DNA of 64,000 bases, from the NCBI GenBank assembly GCA_009823395.1, contig CM020511.1:18134001-18198000 (forward strand), written 5' to 3'. Position 1 is the stretch's first letter; the number at the start of each line of letters is the position of its first letter. The DNA comes from Thamnaconus septentrionalis. Taxonomy: Eukaryota > Chordata > Actinopteri > Tetraodontiformes > Monacanthidae. The notes below the pieces were generated by a model. The model searched no databases, was not told the origin of the DNA, and saw only the letters and a program-made list of their open reading frames with translations. Positions 11,462 to 21,625 of the stretch are shown here, in pieces. The position numbers and the translations under genes were made by a program.

Positions 11462-11909
11462 CATAAACTGATTAATTGTCCCGGGTGTAACCCTGACCTC
11501 TGACACAACACTGGTGGTGTAGCTCCGGCACCCCATGCAACCGTGAGTAGTATAAAACTGATGGGTGGATATAGAGCCCTCTAAATCCCCATTAGCGTAT
11601 TAGTGAGTTAATATTGGGTGTTTCTATTGTTTAATCTATTTTCTAAAGCATGTAATCAGTTCGTAAAGCTCATAAAACACACAATGCTGACATGCGACGC
11701 AACATTGTGTGAACTGTTTCAGCAGAAGAGTTTTACATTTTACTTCTGGTGCTGTGGTTAGTGTAGTTTCCATCAGTCTGTGGTTGTGTAAGTTTCGTGT
11801 GTGGCTTTGAAAGGTTATCAGAGTTGGCGCAACAAACAGGCAGGTCGGGTGGATTGTTCATATTTGTGGTGTAACTTCCAGTGCATAGGTACGACCAACA
11901 TGTACTGTA

Positions 11910-12010
11910 CAGCAGGGGTCCCCGACCCCCAGGCCGCGGACTGGTACCGGTCCGTGGGTCATGTGGTCCCGGGCCGTGGGACTTCCATCTGTGCGATCTC
12001 CACCTGTTGA
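11910..12010. mobile_element. fragment of a hAT-like MITE (left end only)
   Basis: It begins CAGGGGTCCCCGACCCCC and contains CGGACTGGTACCGGTCCGTG, a GC-rich end of the kind found on hAT-type MITEs. No matching right end is present before the local duplicate at 12078, so it is truncated. Confidence 0.55.
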
Positions 12011-12077
12011 CGATTCTTCAGCGGGACTTTAGCACGATTTGCAACCATCACCACCACCCAACCCCTCCCTCCCCCCA

Positions 12078-12162
12078 AGTGAATTATTTTGAAAAGAATT
12101 TGGAATTTTGAAATACTTTCAAACACAAAGGTAGCAAGCATATTTTTCGAATGTAAGGCCAG
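12078..12162 (+). repeat. local duplicate, copy B
   Basis: Near-identical to 11281-11368 and immediately upstream of the pbxip1 exon fragment, suggesting that several rearranged pieces were joined here. Confidence 0.85.
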
Positions 12163-12189
12163 TTTACATTGTTGCTACCCTTCAAATGT

Positions 12190-12349
12190 AGGCAGCACAG
12201 CGGGCTGACAGCCGAGTTTTCCATAGCGACAGCGTGTTCGCACACGACACGCTCGACTTCCAGGACTTGCCGATGACGTGGGCGACGTCCTGGAGGACCT
12301 GGTGGAGGGGGGAGGGGCCGGCGAGGAGGACGGAGAGAGCAGCGCCCTG
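12190..12349 (+). pseudogene. pbxip1 terminal-exon fragment (decayed duplicate)
   Basis: This matches pbxip1 about 3771-3957, from CAGCGGGCTGACRGCCGAGTT through the block ending GAGAGCAGCGCCCTG. The last 60-odd bases are nearly identical. The copy lacks the GGC/GAG-rich stretch and has small indels that shift the frame after a start resembling VFAHDTLDFQD. There is no splice site or continuing homology, so it is a non-functional fragment in the same orientation, 8.4 kb downstream. Confidence 0.9.
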
Positions 12350-14600
12350 CATCAAGCATTGCCCTAAACGGTTGTTGCAATGCCGACGATCAGTGTTAAA
12401 CCCCTGCAAGGCTTCAGTGAGATGGTATCTGAGCAAATACTCCGTGTTTGTCTCGTTGGATTAATTAACCTGTCCATGAATCGTTCCTAGTCATTTGTCA
12501 TCCTGTGGTCACGATAGCTCCAGATCAGGCCCCTGAAGCCTGCTCGGTTTCATGTTCATCCCTTTACACCCCGAGGAGATGCTAATGGGCAGCGACCCGA
12601 CAGGTGTTCTGACATATGGCGGCTGCAAACGGACGCGGCGGTCGGCCTGCTCCTCTGCTACCGCACGTCCTCTGGAGGGTGTCGGGAAGGTGTCGGGGAC
12701 AATTATAGTCGCCTATTAAATTAATAATGGATGGGACGCCGATGACAGATGCTCACTTGTTTGTCGGAACATGTCGTGTGTACGCCTCTGTGTCAGGCAG
12801 GCGGACATGTCAGGGAGACGTGAAACAGAATCCAGAGTTTCGCTGCCCCGGCTCTCTCGGTAATTAGGTTAATGCAGCGCAGGTCCTAATTGGTAGATAT
12901 TTGCAGGCCCCCGTATCTCTCAGTGCGATCTGTGTTACTGTGACAGTGTGTTTTGGGAGCACTGAGGAGGGACGCCAGTGTCAGATGGGAGATTTATCCG
13001 CCTCTACAGTTACTCAATTAGCATAGACGCGAGAGGCTACCGTCATCATCATCATCATCATCATCATCCATCATGCGCTGTCTCCCGTCTCGTATTCAAC
13101 ACAGGTTGCTAACCGTGCAGTCCATTCAGGACTTCTCAATCCTCAGGGATCCGTTGCTACAGAAAAAGCATTGTCTCGGCGTGGAGGAGCGGCGTTGTTT
13201 TCAAGAGACCCCTCTGTCTTGCAGCATAGCAGGAATCGTGAGGCTTCACATGCATCAGCTCCACCACTCACTGCTGCAGTGACACAACTTTTGTCCAGGT
13301 TTAAGTTGACAAAAGTGCAGTTAAGATGCATTATATTGGATGCTACTTATAGCCATTGTATTTTGCATGGCTATTATGGTGAGAAGGAATGCAGTCATAT
13401 GGGACAACAAGCCAATGCAGTGGTTGTTTCGATCGACCTTCTTTCCTCCCGTTTATTTGAAAGCGGAACATTTTTGACTTCCTCTGCATATAACTGATGT
13501 GTGTAGTAAGTCTCAAGTGAAAATATGAAGCGGTGTAAAACATTAGTCATAATGAGATGTTTTTCTAGTCATTGCTCACAGTGACTTGGTGATGGACCTC
13601 AAAATGACAGCGGGGGCTTGACAACAGGGAGATCAATTTTCCCCGATTTGCTCCTCCAGTTCTCTCATGCATGTTGACTGTGCTAAATAGGCGCCCCTCT
13701 GTATGAAGACACTTAATAAGACATTTTTACAGCAATCACGTTGTATGCTCCCTGACCCTTCACACTGCCTCCTATTTATGGTTTATACCCCAGCACAGTT
13801 TACGCCCTGGCGTGCCGCGGCAGACGGGCAGCAGGCAGTAACCTGAACCTGTGGCCCCGCGTGCGCTGGCTTCTGGGGGATCAGATGTCCACCGTCAGAG
13901 ATCACAGCTTCCATTGTGTTAACCTCAGAGACCCCCCCCCCACCACCACCACCACACACACACACACACACACACACAGAGCTCCCAGACGCGACCCCCT
14001 CCTCAGCCTCTCTGAGCATCTCACTTTTCGTGCAAGTTTGTATTAAATTGAAATAAAAAAGTTGCTCACAATAAGGTTTATTGTTTTGCCTGTGCCACCA
14101 TGTTCCAAAATGTATGCATGTATATATGTATATATGTATTTACGTGCACATATATGTGTGTGAATGTGTGTATATATGTATATATATACATATACTATAT
14201 ATATATATGTGTGTGTACAGTATATACATACATACATATGTGTGTATATACACACACATATGTATGGACATATACAGTATATACATTATTATATATACAC
14301 ATACATACATACATACATACATGTGTATATGTATGTATATGTATATATTTCTACATATGTAATTGTCAGTGGCCCCTGAGCATTCTATGGTTGTGACGCC
14401 CTCCCCCCTCCACTAGTGCAGCACAGAAATAAGCTGTTTTTCCTCCCGGTTGCATGTGCACACACGTTTTTCTGTTGATAAAACTTGCAGCGTCCAGTGC
14501 CCAGTGGCATGATGCGTGAGTGCCGAAGATACGGTCGTATCTCCCGTTTGCCGCCTGTGCATTTAACGCCTTTGCTCTCCTTATCTTCCTCACTCCTTCA
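12350..14600. other. non-coding, no gene seen
   Basis: Contains a CAT trinucleotide run (13044-13075), a CA run (13951-13978) and an alternating TA/TG/CA tract (14100-14360). Around 12850-12910 a quiet stretch carries several TAATTAG/CCTAATTGG homeodomain-like words. It could be S100 intron 1 or intergenic. Confidence 0.5.
14100..14360. repeat. TA/TG/CA alternating tract
   Basis: A 260-bp compound of ATGTATAT, TATACA and CATA repeats. Every reading frame here is low-complexity Tyr/Ile/His/Val and not coding. Confidence 0.9.
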
Positions 14601-14603
14601 GAT

Positions 14604-14723
14604 ATGGAGGATGCCATTAAGACTATGGTGACCACATTTCTTAAATCTTCCAAGGGGAAGGATAACATAGACGGCAAAGGTTTCCAGAAATTAGTATCCA
14701 AACAACTCAGTGGCATGATGGAG
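14604..14723 (+). CDS. S100 gene 1, coding exon 1
   Basis: Forty codons starting MEDAIKTMVTTFLKSSKG, with acceptor CCTTCAG at 14601 and donor GTAAGG. It covers helix I, the S100-type loop and helix II. The exon break at the end of the hinge is the standard S100 position. Confidence 0.9.
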
Positions 14724-15044
14724 GTAAGGAGCGGCATTTTTGCTCTCTATAACCGTCACGCTTTTTTTGACACATTTTATTTTTGAAATATCAAAATTAA
14801 AAAAAATAGCTGTATTATTTTTTTTTTAACCATATCAGCGCATACATTATCTTCTGTTTGCGTCCGTCTACCACAGGACACAGACAACTGTGCCGCCATA
14901 AAGGAGATGCAGCAAGGGCTGGATGAGAACAACGATGGAAAGGTCAGCTTCCAGGAATTCCTCAATCTGCTTGGCTACCTTGCCAAGTCCCTCAGCAACA
15001 AGCAACATCCGCAGAATGCTGGAACCGGACAAGACGCTTCATAG
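14604..15044 (+). CDS. S100-family calcium-binding protein (95 aa)
   Basis: Two coding exons, 14604-14723 and 14877-15044, join in phase 0 and give 95 residues. S100 proteins are small dimeric EF-hand sensors that expose a target-binding groove when calcium binds. The N-terminal S100-type loop is SSKGKDNIDGKGF. The C-terminal canonical EF-hand DENNDGKVSFQE has acidic or Asn ligands at loop positions 1, 3 and 5 and Glu at 12. Helix IV reads FLNLLGYLAKSLSN. The start ATG lies 2 bp after a splice acceptor, so exon 1 is non-coding, as usual in this family. An AATAAA at 15281-15286 probably ends the transcript. The exact S100 subtype is not clear from the sequence alone. Confidence 0.9.
14877..15044 (+). 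CDS. S100 gene 1, coding exon 2
   Basis: Begins DTDNCAAIKEMQQGLDENND, holds the canonical EF-hand and ends in a hydrophilic tail NAGTGQDAS with stop TAG. The acceptor is CTACCACAG. Confidence 0.9.
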   Translation, partial: DTDNCAAIKEMQQGLDENNDGKVSFQEFLNLLGYLAKSLSNKQHPQNAGTGQDAS

Positions 15045-15280
15045 ATGCTTAAAAGTCTGCAGTTTTGGAGAATCAACACAGTCGCACTCTTACTTTTCCA
15101 TTATGTGCCAATTAACATCTTAAAAGTTCTCAAGTTAAAAAGAGTTGCATGTAATTAAGCAATTCTAAATACATCTAAATACGTCTGTCCAGATAAGTAT
15201 TTTTTGGCAAACTGTTCATATTTCCTGTCAGGGCTGTGTTAAAGGAACATTTACACAAATGATGCACAATGTACCTTCAA

Positions 15281-15286
15281 AATAAA
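15281..15286 (+). other. polyadenylation signal AATAAA, S100 gene 1
   Basis: A canonical hexamer 237 bases after the stop, with no better one before it. Confidence 0.7.
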
Positions 15287-15319
15287 GTCTTTATATTAAA
15301 AAACAAACAAAAAAAAAAA

Positions 15320-16480
15320 AAACTAAAGGAAAAGATTCCTGTGATTGCGTTTTACTTGAGCAACAAAAATGTCATCAACTCTTCCAGAGAGCCAACAACG
15401 CCTTGCAGCTGTAAACCGCTTCCCCGTTTTCACATCCTCTCTCGCAGGGGCCGCTTCACTTATACCTGCCTCTCCCATGCACCGGTACCGGCAACACTTG
15501 CTAAATATAGACGCCCGTGACGAGTCAAAAAGCCTCGATATGCACCAACCATTGCAACGAGATCCCGACATCTAGTATACGCTTCCTATTGTGAGCCGCT
15601 GCTTACTCTGCAACTCAATATACCTACAGACCTATGGCGCGCGTGCACTAGCACGCACTCGCGATGCACTTCTGCAGTGTAGTAAAACATGCATATTTTA
15701 ACAATAGTGTTTGAAATCTGAGGAGCTTCAGTTAAAAAGAAGACGTCTTCTATCCTTGTAATTTCCTTCTTATTACACAATGGTTGTTTATGTGCAATCA
15801 GACCAGTGGAGCTAAGTTGCATCCTCAACCTATTTCTCCGTAGTGGTTTTAGTGTGTGCAGAGTGTGCAGAGTCGGGGGCTCGAATGTCAGAATATCTTT
15901 GCCACGGGGGAAACATTCAGCGTTGTTCCGCTTTATCCCTCACGCGCTGCGTCAGGCGCGGCGGTATCTCTCGCTGCACAAAACCCATACAAGCTTGCTG
16001 CAGCCCGGCACCAGAGACTTGTCACACTCAGCCTCTCGTTCATCGTTGCCCTGGCACGCTAATTATTGAGGCACTCCCTCCAAAGCCCTGCTCTTAGTCA
16101 TGCGGAAGGACGGTGGGTTGCAGCGGTTGTCCTTTTTTTTTTTTTTTTTTACTAATTATGTCTTACATCAGGTTTTATGTTTTTATGTCTCTTTGCTCTT
16201 TGTCTATTTTAGGTATTATGCTTCTTGTAGCCCTTTGAGAGTTCTTAATGTAAAGTGCAATATAAATACATTTTATTATTATTTTTTATTATTAGAAAAA
16301 AAAAAAAAAAAGTTGGCCAAACTGTGATGATAGACCCATGACCCATGAACAAACAAGCTACGGTCACGGCTGTTTGTCTCACTACGTACACTCGGCCTCT
16401 TTTGGATGACTAAACTTTGACAAGACCTCATGTCAAAGATAAGCAGACGGTATTAAAGAGCGTAAATGTTCAGACTCGGG
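15320..16480. other. intergenic with retroelement tail
   Basis: No coding series is seen. A T run at 16132-16150 and a segment at about 16225-16300 (CCCTTTGAGAGTTCTTAATG, then GTAAAGTGCAATATAAATAC, then TTATT repeats) look like the 3' tail of an L2/V-SINE-type teleost retroelement on the plus strand. Confidence 0.5.
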
Positions 16481-16697
16481 GTTGAATTGCAGGTGCTGTG
16501 CGCATCTACGAGCTCCGAAAATCAATCGAATCAATCAAGACACGGAGGCGAGCGTGAGGCGGCACCTTTGTCGCCCCCTCCGCCCCCCTCCCCTCCCTCG
16601 GCTGAGGACAGGTGGACAGGTGTTTGATGCGTAAAAAGAGAAGGAGGAAAACAATAAGGGAGGAGGGGGTGAGGAGGGAAGGGTGGGGAGCGGGATG

Positions 16698-16793
16698 TAT
16701 TTAAGACATTGCGCCCCTCGTCCTCCTCAACAGTCGCCAGTGACTCTTTCTCTTTGCACCCGACCGGCAGCCCAGCACTCATCTTACTCTCAG
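16698..16793 (+). promoter_or_regulatory. s100a1: s100a1 core promoter and non-coding exon 1
   Basis: A TATTTAAG TATA-type box lies at 16698-16705, after a G-rich purine stretch. About 90 bp later TACTCTCAG is followed by GTAAGAG (donor at 16794). A start near 16728 would give a non-coding first exon of about 65 bases, spliced to the acceptor at 17614 just before the ATG. This matches the usual S100 gene plan. Confidence 0.65.
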
Positions 16794-17615
16794 GTAAGAG
16801 CGTCTAGCTCTGTATTTCTCTCCACGAGGACTCCGAGCCTTTTTTGCCTTCTGAAACTCTACAATGTATTATTTCGTGTGTTGCAAGATGAACCTTCAAT
16901 GACTTCGTGCTCATTTTTTTTTAATCTTCCTGCCTCTCAATAATTTGAGAGTCTGCTTCTATGGAGAAAAGGCTTTGATTGGCAGGGGTGCTCACAGTTC
17001 AGAGGTGATATGTTGGATCACGAAAAGAAAAAAAACAAAGACAAGGACCTACACCTGTCTGTGTTGTTTCCTGCCACTCAGCCGGCCCTGAGGTTAAAGC
17101 TCCGATCAGGTTGCCGTTGTTCATCCCGGTTACGTCTCCAGCCTCTGCTGGCCTACTGCAGCTTAGAGTTTCACTCTTATCAGGCCGGCTCACATGTCCC
17201 GGCTGCTGACTTTCCCCCTATCCCTTCTAGTGGTCCCCTCGCCAGGGAACAAGCAGCAAACAGTTTGAGGATCTGCTTTATCTGGAGCAAAAAAAGAAAA
17301 AAAATCTTATCGGGAGTTGCTGGCAGAGAGGAAACGCTCCTGGTGGGGAAGAGCTCCTCACCTCTCATGTCACTTGACTGATAGCCTTAACTCAGAAGGG
17401 TGATAGTGTGATAAAGTGTAATTGTTTTTTCCCCCCAATTCATCTGGCAGCATGTCAAACAGAAGGAAATGAAAAAGGAGAGCTTATTTTAGTGTGCAAC
17501 AACATTTTTGTCTCAAAAATAATTTACAACAGATTTCTCCTCCACTGTCTTTCTACTCTCCAACTCCACTAACACAGGTTTATTTATGTATTTATTTATT
17601 TTGCATTCCTACAGG

Positions 17616-17777
17616 ATGTCCATGCCCAATTCAGAGAATGCCTCCACTCTGGAGAACGCCATGCAGCTCTTGATCCAAACCTTCCACAAATATTCTGGAA
17701 ACGAGGGGGACAAATATACACTGAGCAGGTCTGAGCTAAAAGAGATGCTCACCGCAGAGCTGGGAAACTACTTAGGG
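17616..17777 (+). CDS. s100a1: s100a1-like, coding exon 1
   Basis: Fifty-four codons starting [19 protein letters not shown] and ending ELGNYLG. The acceptor is TCCTACAG and the donor GTAAGG. Confidence 0.88.
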
Positions 17778-18037
17778 GTAAGGCCATGTATTCTTCAGGT
17801 TGTGTGCAGGTTGAGATCTCTTTTTAAAAAAACATCCAGCCTACATGTCTCTGTGTTATGTCCTGGAACATGCAGAACGCTCAGGATAAGGAGGCAGTGG
17901 ACAAGGTGATGGGAGACCTGGACTCCAACAACGACGGCGAGGTCGACTTCACCGAGTTCATCATACTGGTGGGAGCTCTGACAGTGGCCTGCAACGACTT
18001 CTTCCTGGAGTACAACAGCAAGCAGGAAAAAAAATGA
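17616..18037 (+). CDS. s100a1: S100A1-like calcium-binding protein (107 aa)
   Basis: Two coding exons, 17616-17777 and 17876-18037, join in phase 0 and give 107 residues. The first EF loop, [20 protein letters not shown], and the second, [12 protein letters not shown], are both intact. The C-terminal helix [19 protein letters not shown] closely follows the S100A1 type, including the Cys-Asn pair that in S100A1 lies in the target-binding surface. S100A1 modulates ryanodine receptor and SERCA calcium cycling in muscle and neurons; that function is inferred for the fish protein. It ends with a lysine-rich tail. The start ATG follows the acceptor by one base. S100B/P-type relatives remain possible. 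Confidence 0.85.
17876..18037 (+). CDS. s100a1: s100a1-like, coding exon 2
   Basis: Begins [20 protein letters not shown] and runs to stop TGA at 18035. The acceptor is ACATGCAG. Confidence 0.88.
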   Translation, partial: NAQDKEAVDKVMGDLDSNNDGEVDFTEFIILVGALTVACNDFFLEYNSKQEKK

Positions 18038-18405
18038 GCCAAGAAGCCGGCGCCTCGCGTTCAAGGACAGCCGACTCTGCGAACCCACCACGCTCCAGGG
18101 AGGAAACAGATTTGACGGAGGAGAGAAGAGGAGAAGAGAGCCACAGCCGACGGCCACTCATGGCCTCACGTGGACAAATACACACACACCTACGGAAACA
18201 GACGTACGTGCATTGAAGGCAGGGTGTTTGTGTATTTGTCCGAGCTATTCTGATCAACCGGGTACAATGTGAACATCACGAGAGTGTAAATCCGTTTTTC
18301 AGCACTTGTCATCGTTGAACATGTAAACGTGTCTCTTTTTTTGTTTCTTTTTTCATGGTATTTTGTAACACACAAGCTAGTGAATCTCTCCCTGGAAAGA
18401 ATATG

Positions 18406-18411
18406 AATAAA
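18406..18411 (+). other. s100a1: polyadenylation signal AATAAA, s100a1-like gene
   Basis: A canonical hexamer 369 bases after the stop. Confidence 0.75.
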
Positions 18412-18493
18412 ATGTGACCTTTACTGTAACCACTTTGTGGCTGCTTGTGTGCTTTTTGTGACAGCTGGTGAGAAGAGCGAGAAAGCATAACGA

Positions 18494-18508
18494 CCACCAG
18501 GGGGCAGC
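18494..18508 (+). promoter_or_regulatory. CTCF-type motif
   Basis: CCACCAGGGGGCAGC fits the CTCF core CCASYAGRKGGCRSY at every position. It lies in the gap between the convergent s100a1 and chrnb2 genes. Binding is inferred from the motif only. Confidence 0.5.
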
Positions 18509-18511
18509 AAG

Positions 18512-18889
18512 AGGCCCCAACAAAAAACAAACAGCAAAAAAAAACCAGAAGATCTGATAAAGCAGATTATTGCATTACCTGTAAATCGGTTTAGCACATT
18601 AACAGGAGCAGCAGTGTAAGATATGGATCAGGACAGAGATGTGTGTGAAGATGGATACTGATGTTGGTGGAATGTGCAGGGTAAGAGGTCGCCCTCTGGT
18701 CGGAAATTACTTACCTATTCGCCGTAGTTCCTCCCATGGGTGTACACATAATCAGGTACTGAGTGTACCCCGCGTTCCTGTTTTCACAGCAGAATAATGT
18801 GAACCTGGCCTGGCCTTGACTCAGATCTACACCCGTAATTGTTTAAAAGCACCGCTTCCTAGAAGTAGAGAAATCACAGCTAAACTCTT

Positions 18890-18927
<38 letters not shown>

Positions 18928-20199
18928 AGCACACTGAAAGGAAGCTGCCAGCCTCTATAACAGAAAGCCAGGAAGCGTTTCCCTCTCTGTTCTATCCTCT
19001 GGTGTAAGATTAAAGCTGGAGTAAAATGAAAAAAAGCGAAAACAGATCCTGTTCGTGATTGTGTGTGTACGTGTGTGTGCGTGCGTGCAGGGGGCATGAG
19101 GGCAAAAACACACTATCACACACACATTTGATTAATCTGAACCTACAACCTTTATTGGACTGGTTAAGGTGTGCACAGGAGCAGATTCGAGAGAGTCGGG
19201 AACGGAGAAGGTGAAAGATGATGGAGGTTTCGGGTGGAGGTGGTGGTGGTGGTGGTGGGGGGAGAGGAAAGGGGGAGAATGATGGAAAGAGGAAGTGAGA
19301 GGAGAGGAAGGGGAGTGGAAAGGTCAAAGTAAGAGGAGAAGAGAGTCGACAGCAGCACTTTGTCCACGCGGAGCTGTGCAGGCTACAGTTTTCACAGGTC
19401 TCTGATGGGCTTTTCGCACTTTTCTTTTCCATTTTTTTTTTTTCGGTGGTGGTGTTGGTGGTGGGATCTGTTGGGAATCCCCTCAGGCCATCCCAGCCTC
19501 CAGAGAGGGATGGAGAGAGCCACGCCGAGCAGCCACCGTCGCCGGGCACCCCCTCAGTCCCCGAGTGCAGAGCTGAGCTGCAGGCCATAAAAAGCTGAGA
19601 GAACTCACAGCGAGTGACAGTGACGGATGACTAAACAGATTTTTTTTTTTTTAAATGTTATTGTCGCTTTCCGCTGCTGTAACCACACTTGCGGTCTTTG
19701 TTTCAGGGTCAGTCCCACTCTGCTGGATCGTGGCTCGCTGAGGGTGAAACCGTCTCCTCGGCTGCGGCGTGCGAAAACATCAGTTCTATTAACGGCCGCG
19801 TGGCGCCCTACATCTTCCCCCTGCTTCTGACGCCGGCTCCTCTCTCATTTCTCTCTTCTTTGTTTATTGAAAATTTAATTCATAACTCCCCATTTCCCTG
19901 CGTGGCCCACTCATTTTGCATTGTTGAAGATTATGAAAAATAGGACAAACCAGCCAGTCCCGTGCGCAAAGCAAAATGGAGTGGTGGAATGAGGAAAAGG
20001 GGTTCAAATAGTGTCAGGTGAGTCACTGAGCAGCATATTTCTTAACGGAAGACCTGATAACAAGGGGAGGTCATTGGAGAGATGCCACCAGATAGATATT
20101 AATGGAATAGGAGGAGGAAAAGGAGGGTGGGGTATGCACATACAGTATGCTCATGTTTCTGACAAATGTGCTCACGCTGTGGGGCCGCTTGCACACGCG

Positions 20200-20235
<36 letters not shown>

Positions 20236-21472
20236 TACACATATGCTTTGAACATCACATACTGAAATATGAAAAATACACATTAATAAGCATGACAGCT
20301 TGACTTCCATGATCGGACCGCGGCCCCTCCCACACACAATTCTGATATGATTCACCCGTCAACCCCTGTTAACTCGGCCCCTCGTTTGCTCTCATGTGGG
20401 GGGGAGGACCCTGACCACCATCTTGCCTATGACGCAAACCCCCACCTCACACACACACACGCCCCCCTGTCCTCTCAGCAGCTGGGAAGCTGCAGCTGAA
20501 GCTGCGCACTCTGGCACCAGAGCGCCGTCCATCCTATACGTGCACATCACTCGAAGTAAATATCTGGCCATGCGTAATCTATGACTTTATTCTCCTGCAA
20601 CCCTCAACTAATGGTGCGACCTAGCTCCGCCTTTTATTACAGCCCCGCCCCACCTCGCCCCCCGTGGCTTGTACAGGTGTTGTTGGTTTAAAGTGTGCAC
20701 GTTCACAGGCTGTGCAGTTACGGATTATTGTTGTCTTTTTTTTTTTTTTTTTGTTCACATTCTCGTTATATCTGTACAATCAAACCACACACGCACCGCA
20801 ACCTCGGGATCGGCGACAGACTCGCATGAGCGAACACATAAGAGAAATCTTAGTAATATAATTCTAACGCTATACTGTGATAAACCGCTATGCTAGGGTA
20901 AAGAAACGCTGTATCCGACAGAGAGGACTTCCGGTCGGATCAAACGTGAAACTCTCCCTTCCCTTCCGGAGTCGCTCCTGACATCCCGCCCGTTGTTTCG
21001 AAGTCGTGATTTCGCAACTTGAAGGCGATTGAGTTACGAAGGTCCGCATTTCAGAGCCCAAAGTGTTTGATTGGTTGCCACCAGGTGCAAGGTGTGAGTC
21101 GTGACAGCGTCTCGAGCTCCCTGATTGGCTGAGAGGGAGAGCAGGGCGGGACTTTTTTCCCACCAGGAAATAGAGGTCAGCCCGTTGAACATCTTGACCA
21201 AATTAACAGAAAAGAAAACTAACAAACCAAAGTAAAAAGCAGGTAGGATGGTGGTGTTGTCATTATTCTCTCTTCTTCTTACAAGAAAAAAAAAGTTGTT
21301 CGTTGCAAAAAACGTTCCTATAAAGTTAATGGTTGTGAGTTGCTGTTTATTTTTCCAGTTCAAAGACGCTATCAAATCCGCCCTCCCCCCCACCTCATGG
21401 CCCTCTGTCCCGCTGCGCTGATTGGTCGGAGGAGCTGTCCGTCGTCTCCGCGGTGTCGGCGGCCAACGCGAC
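18512..21472. other. intergenic gap between convergent genes
   Basis: Holds GT and CA runs (18892-18920, 20204-20231), a purine-rich block (19200-19340) and T runs. I see no coding exons. Minus-strand TTTATT at 21346-21351 is a possible chrnb2 poly(A) signal, 122 bases past its stop. Confidence 0.5.
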
Positions 21473-21625
21473 TCAACCCGGCGGACTGTTGATGGTCTTG
21501 ACTGTGTAATTCTGGAAGAGCGGCTGAAGGAACATGCCCAGCGTGCCGAACACGCACACGAACACAAAGATCCACAGGAAGAGGCGGTCGATCACCATGG
21601 CGACGTACTTCCAGTCCTCGCTCAC
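21473..21625 (-). CDS. chrnb2: chrnb2 exon 6 (M4 and C-terminus)
   Basis: Begins [20 protein letters not shown], holds the fourth membrane helix and ends [11 protein letters not shown] with TGA at 21475-21473. The acceptor is ATCCGCAG. Confidence 0.95.
   Translation of the reverse strand: MSEDWKYVAMVIDRLFLWIFVFVCVFGTLGMFLQPLFQNYTVKTINSPPG

Noticed and set aside
14043..14396. Tyr/Ile/His-rich frames
   Set aside because: Alternating TA/TG microsatellite.
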